Shown in pieces: positions 62,605-64,000 of a DNA stretch of 64,000 nucleotides (its first letter is position 1; every line of letters begins with the position of its first letter). Under the pieces are notes generated by a model. It made no database searches, had not been told where the DNA came from, and worked only from the letters and a program-made list of their open reading frames with translations. The translations under genes were made by a program, and so were the position numbers. Source of the DNA: Anoplopoma fimbria (taxonomy: Eukaryota; Chordata; Actinopteri; Perciformes; Anoplopomatidae); the NCBI RefSeq assembly GCF_027596085.1, contig NC_072456.1:14398744-14462743 (forward strand). The letters run 5' to 3'.

Positions 62605-63715
62605 GTAAGATTGCATTTATGACCATGCTATGTATGTGTGAGTACCAAACACCAATTCCTGGTACTCACCTGAGTATCTAACAAATTATGTGCACCACTG
62701 ACTATAATTCCCTTTCCATAGCTATTTTATATCTCTCAAGCTGTCAGTGCATGTAGCTGCTTTCAAAATGAACAAACAAATTCAGTTTGTGTTTAGAGAT
62801 ATCTTCCCCTCATTAGTTTGTCGATGGGATGATTGACTTGACTGCTTGAGGTTAGACTCAATAGGGTCACTGCATTGGCTGCAGATTATGTAAATGAGGG
62901 ATTGTGTCACAAAAGAAATCTTAAAAGCATACACTAATCCAAACAATGTATACTAATCTATTAATGGGAGGCTATTTAAACAAACACTGTGCACCAGAAA
63001 TAATGCAAAAATCTGGATAATCTGCAGACAGAAGAGGGTAATTTGAATGAGGTTTGAATAGTGTGAACCTGGGCAAGCACTCAAAGACACTTTTCAAATC
63101 CTATCAAATTTTCAAAGTGGTTATAAGCCTGCTTCTTTAAAGTCTAGGCTAACACATGGCATTGTAGTACAGCATATCCTCAATGTGCTCCAGAAGCATG
63201 GCAGGAGTCCCAGTGGATTGTTACATGGTTGGTTTGGCTCTCGTTGTCGCCACCTGTTTAGTCATCCAAGGGTGCAGTCAAAGGAGCCTCTGAGTGAGCA
63301 GAGCGTTTGGGAATGATCAGCGTTTGACTGAAGTACCCTTCACGCTAAAATCACATCACAGGTGATAGGTACTCAGACACACTCACTTGGGTAGACACTT
63401 GTGGACGAATGTGCTTATACAGTATAGCATGATTGCCTCATTACCAGTTGGTCTTTTCTAATTGATGGAAAGAAGCCCTCTGTGTTTATTAATAACTTGT
63501 TTTTCTATATATTTGAATTTGCTGCTCTAAACCTAACAACTATGAAAATGTAAGTGAGGATGCAGCACAGAGGATGAGAACAGTGAGGGTTAGGAGTGCA
63601 CCAACAGGTACTACCGGTATGATATACGGTGTAGAATGCACTAACAATTTGTCACCTATTCCTATTTTTTATTATTTGTTTCATTGCATGTTAATGATAT
63701 TTGTTTGATGTTTAG

Positions 63716-63779
63716 CTCCTCTTCAAGATATACCAAAAAGGGACAACGGGCTACATTGGGACAACTGCAGGACCATTAA
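63716..63779 (+). CDS. candidate terminal coding exon with stop codon
   Basis: Follows a T-rich acceptor ('ttgtttgatgtttag', 63701-63715). Its first base completes the split codon left by the upstream candidate exon, and the frame then reads 'SSSRYTKKGQRATLGQLQDH' to a TAA at 63777-63779. The combined C-terminus is basic and hydrophilic. The implied intron is 1,111 bases with GT-AG ends. No polyadenylation signal is seen before the window ends, so the 3' untranslated region would extend beyond it. Phase agreement between two independently chosen exons is suggestive but could arise by chance one time in three. The gene is not recognised. Confidence 0.42.
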
Positions 63780-64000
63780 ATGTCAGGAAAAACACAGGAC
63801 ACGGAAGACAAGCATTTAACACAAATGATAAGACACTGAAATGTGACTTTCCATCTTGTTTTGAAGACGATTATGATAGTTTTGTTTGATAGTTAAGTTT
63901 GCTGAAATATGCTTACACTCTTCAACACATTCATCCCTGTAGGCTGTACAATAATACAATGTTATCTGAGTGTAACATCCAAAATGTATCTTTATGTCAG
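63780..64000 (+). other. possible 3' untranslated region, to window end
   Basis: If the terminal exon is real, this is its 3' untranslated sequence. Nothing distinctive is present and no AATAAA signal is clear. Confidence 0.3.

Noticed and set aside
1..64000. CRISPR arrays, bacterial operons, tRNA or rRNA genes
   Set aside because: No regularly spaced repeats, no bacterial gene organisation; the only tRNA-like sequence is the SINE head.

Overview
This 64 kb window looks like intergenic or intronic DNA from a teleost fish, probably a percomorph. The basis is AT-rich, gene-poor sequence, long CA/GT microsatellites, a tRNA-derived SINE with the widespread fish LINE-like tail, Tc1-type and hAT-type elements, and a Gmr1-type Gypsy retrotransposon. 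There is no sign of bacterial organisation. Nearly all open reading frames in the window are chance ORFs or transposon relics. The species call is inference, because no search was run.

Layout. Positions 1-10,000 are mostly unique AT-rich DNA with a long CA tract and one repeat-like block. From 10.0 to 14.0 kb lies a cluster of mobile DNA: a terminal-inverted-repeat (TIR) element split by a second insertion, two LINE fragments, and a minus-strand SINE with A and B boxes. From 14 to 18.4 kb there are degenerate simple-sequence tracts. From 19 to 21 kb the sequence has the texture of a conserved non-coding block and holds a 43-base direct repeat. Foldback and TIR elements occur at 21.1, 23.3-24.2 and 24.3 kb. 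A long GT tract is at 25.8 kb. From 26 to 38 kb little is recognisable, apart from a GC-richer block at 32.5-34.3 kb and a perfect palindrome between two CCAAT boxes at 36.3 kb. A hAT element with perfect target duplications and a broken BED-finger transposase is at 38.5-39.6 kb. A candidate solo LTR (43.3 kb), a Tc1-type MITE (46.1 kb), a LINE fragment (52.1 kb) and a TIR element carrying clustered CRE-like sites (53.5-54.4 kb) follow.

The most informative locus is 57.0-60.6 kb: a 5' LTR, a lysine-type primer binding site, gag with a SCAN-like capsid region and a CCHC knuckle, an aspartic protease, then integrase placed BEFORE reverse transcriptase. This is the inverted pol order known for the Gmr1 group of Ty3/Gypsy elements. 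The copy has reading-frame breaks and is truncated inside reverse transcriptase, with no 3' LTR seen. A second LINE reverse-transcriptase relic follows at about 61.5-62.1 kb.

The only candidate host coding sequence is at the right edge. Two plus-strand exons (62,516-62,604 and 63,716-63,779) join in phase and end in a stop codon. They may be the 3' end of a host gene that I cannot name, in which case much of the window could be its upstream intron.
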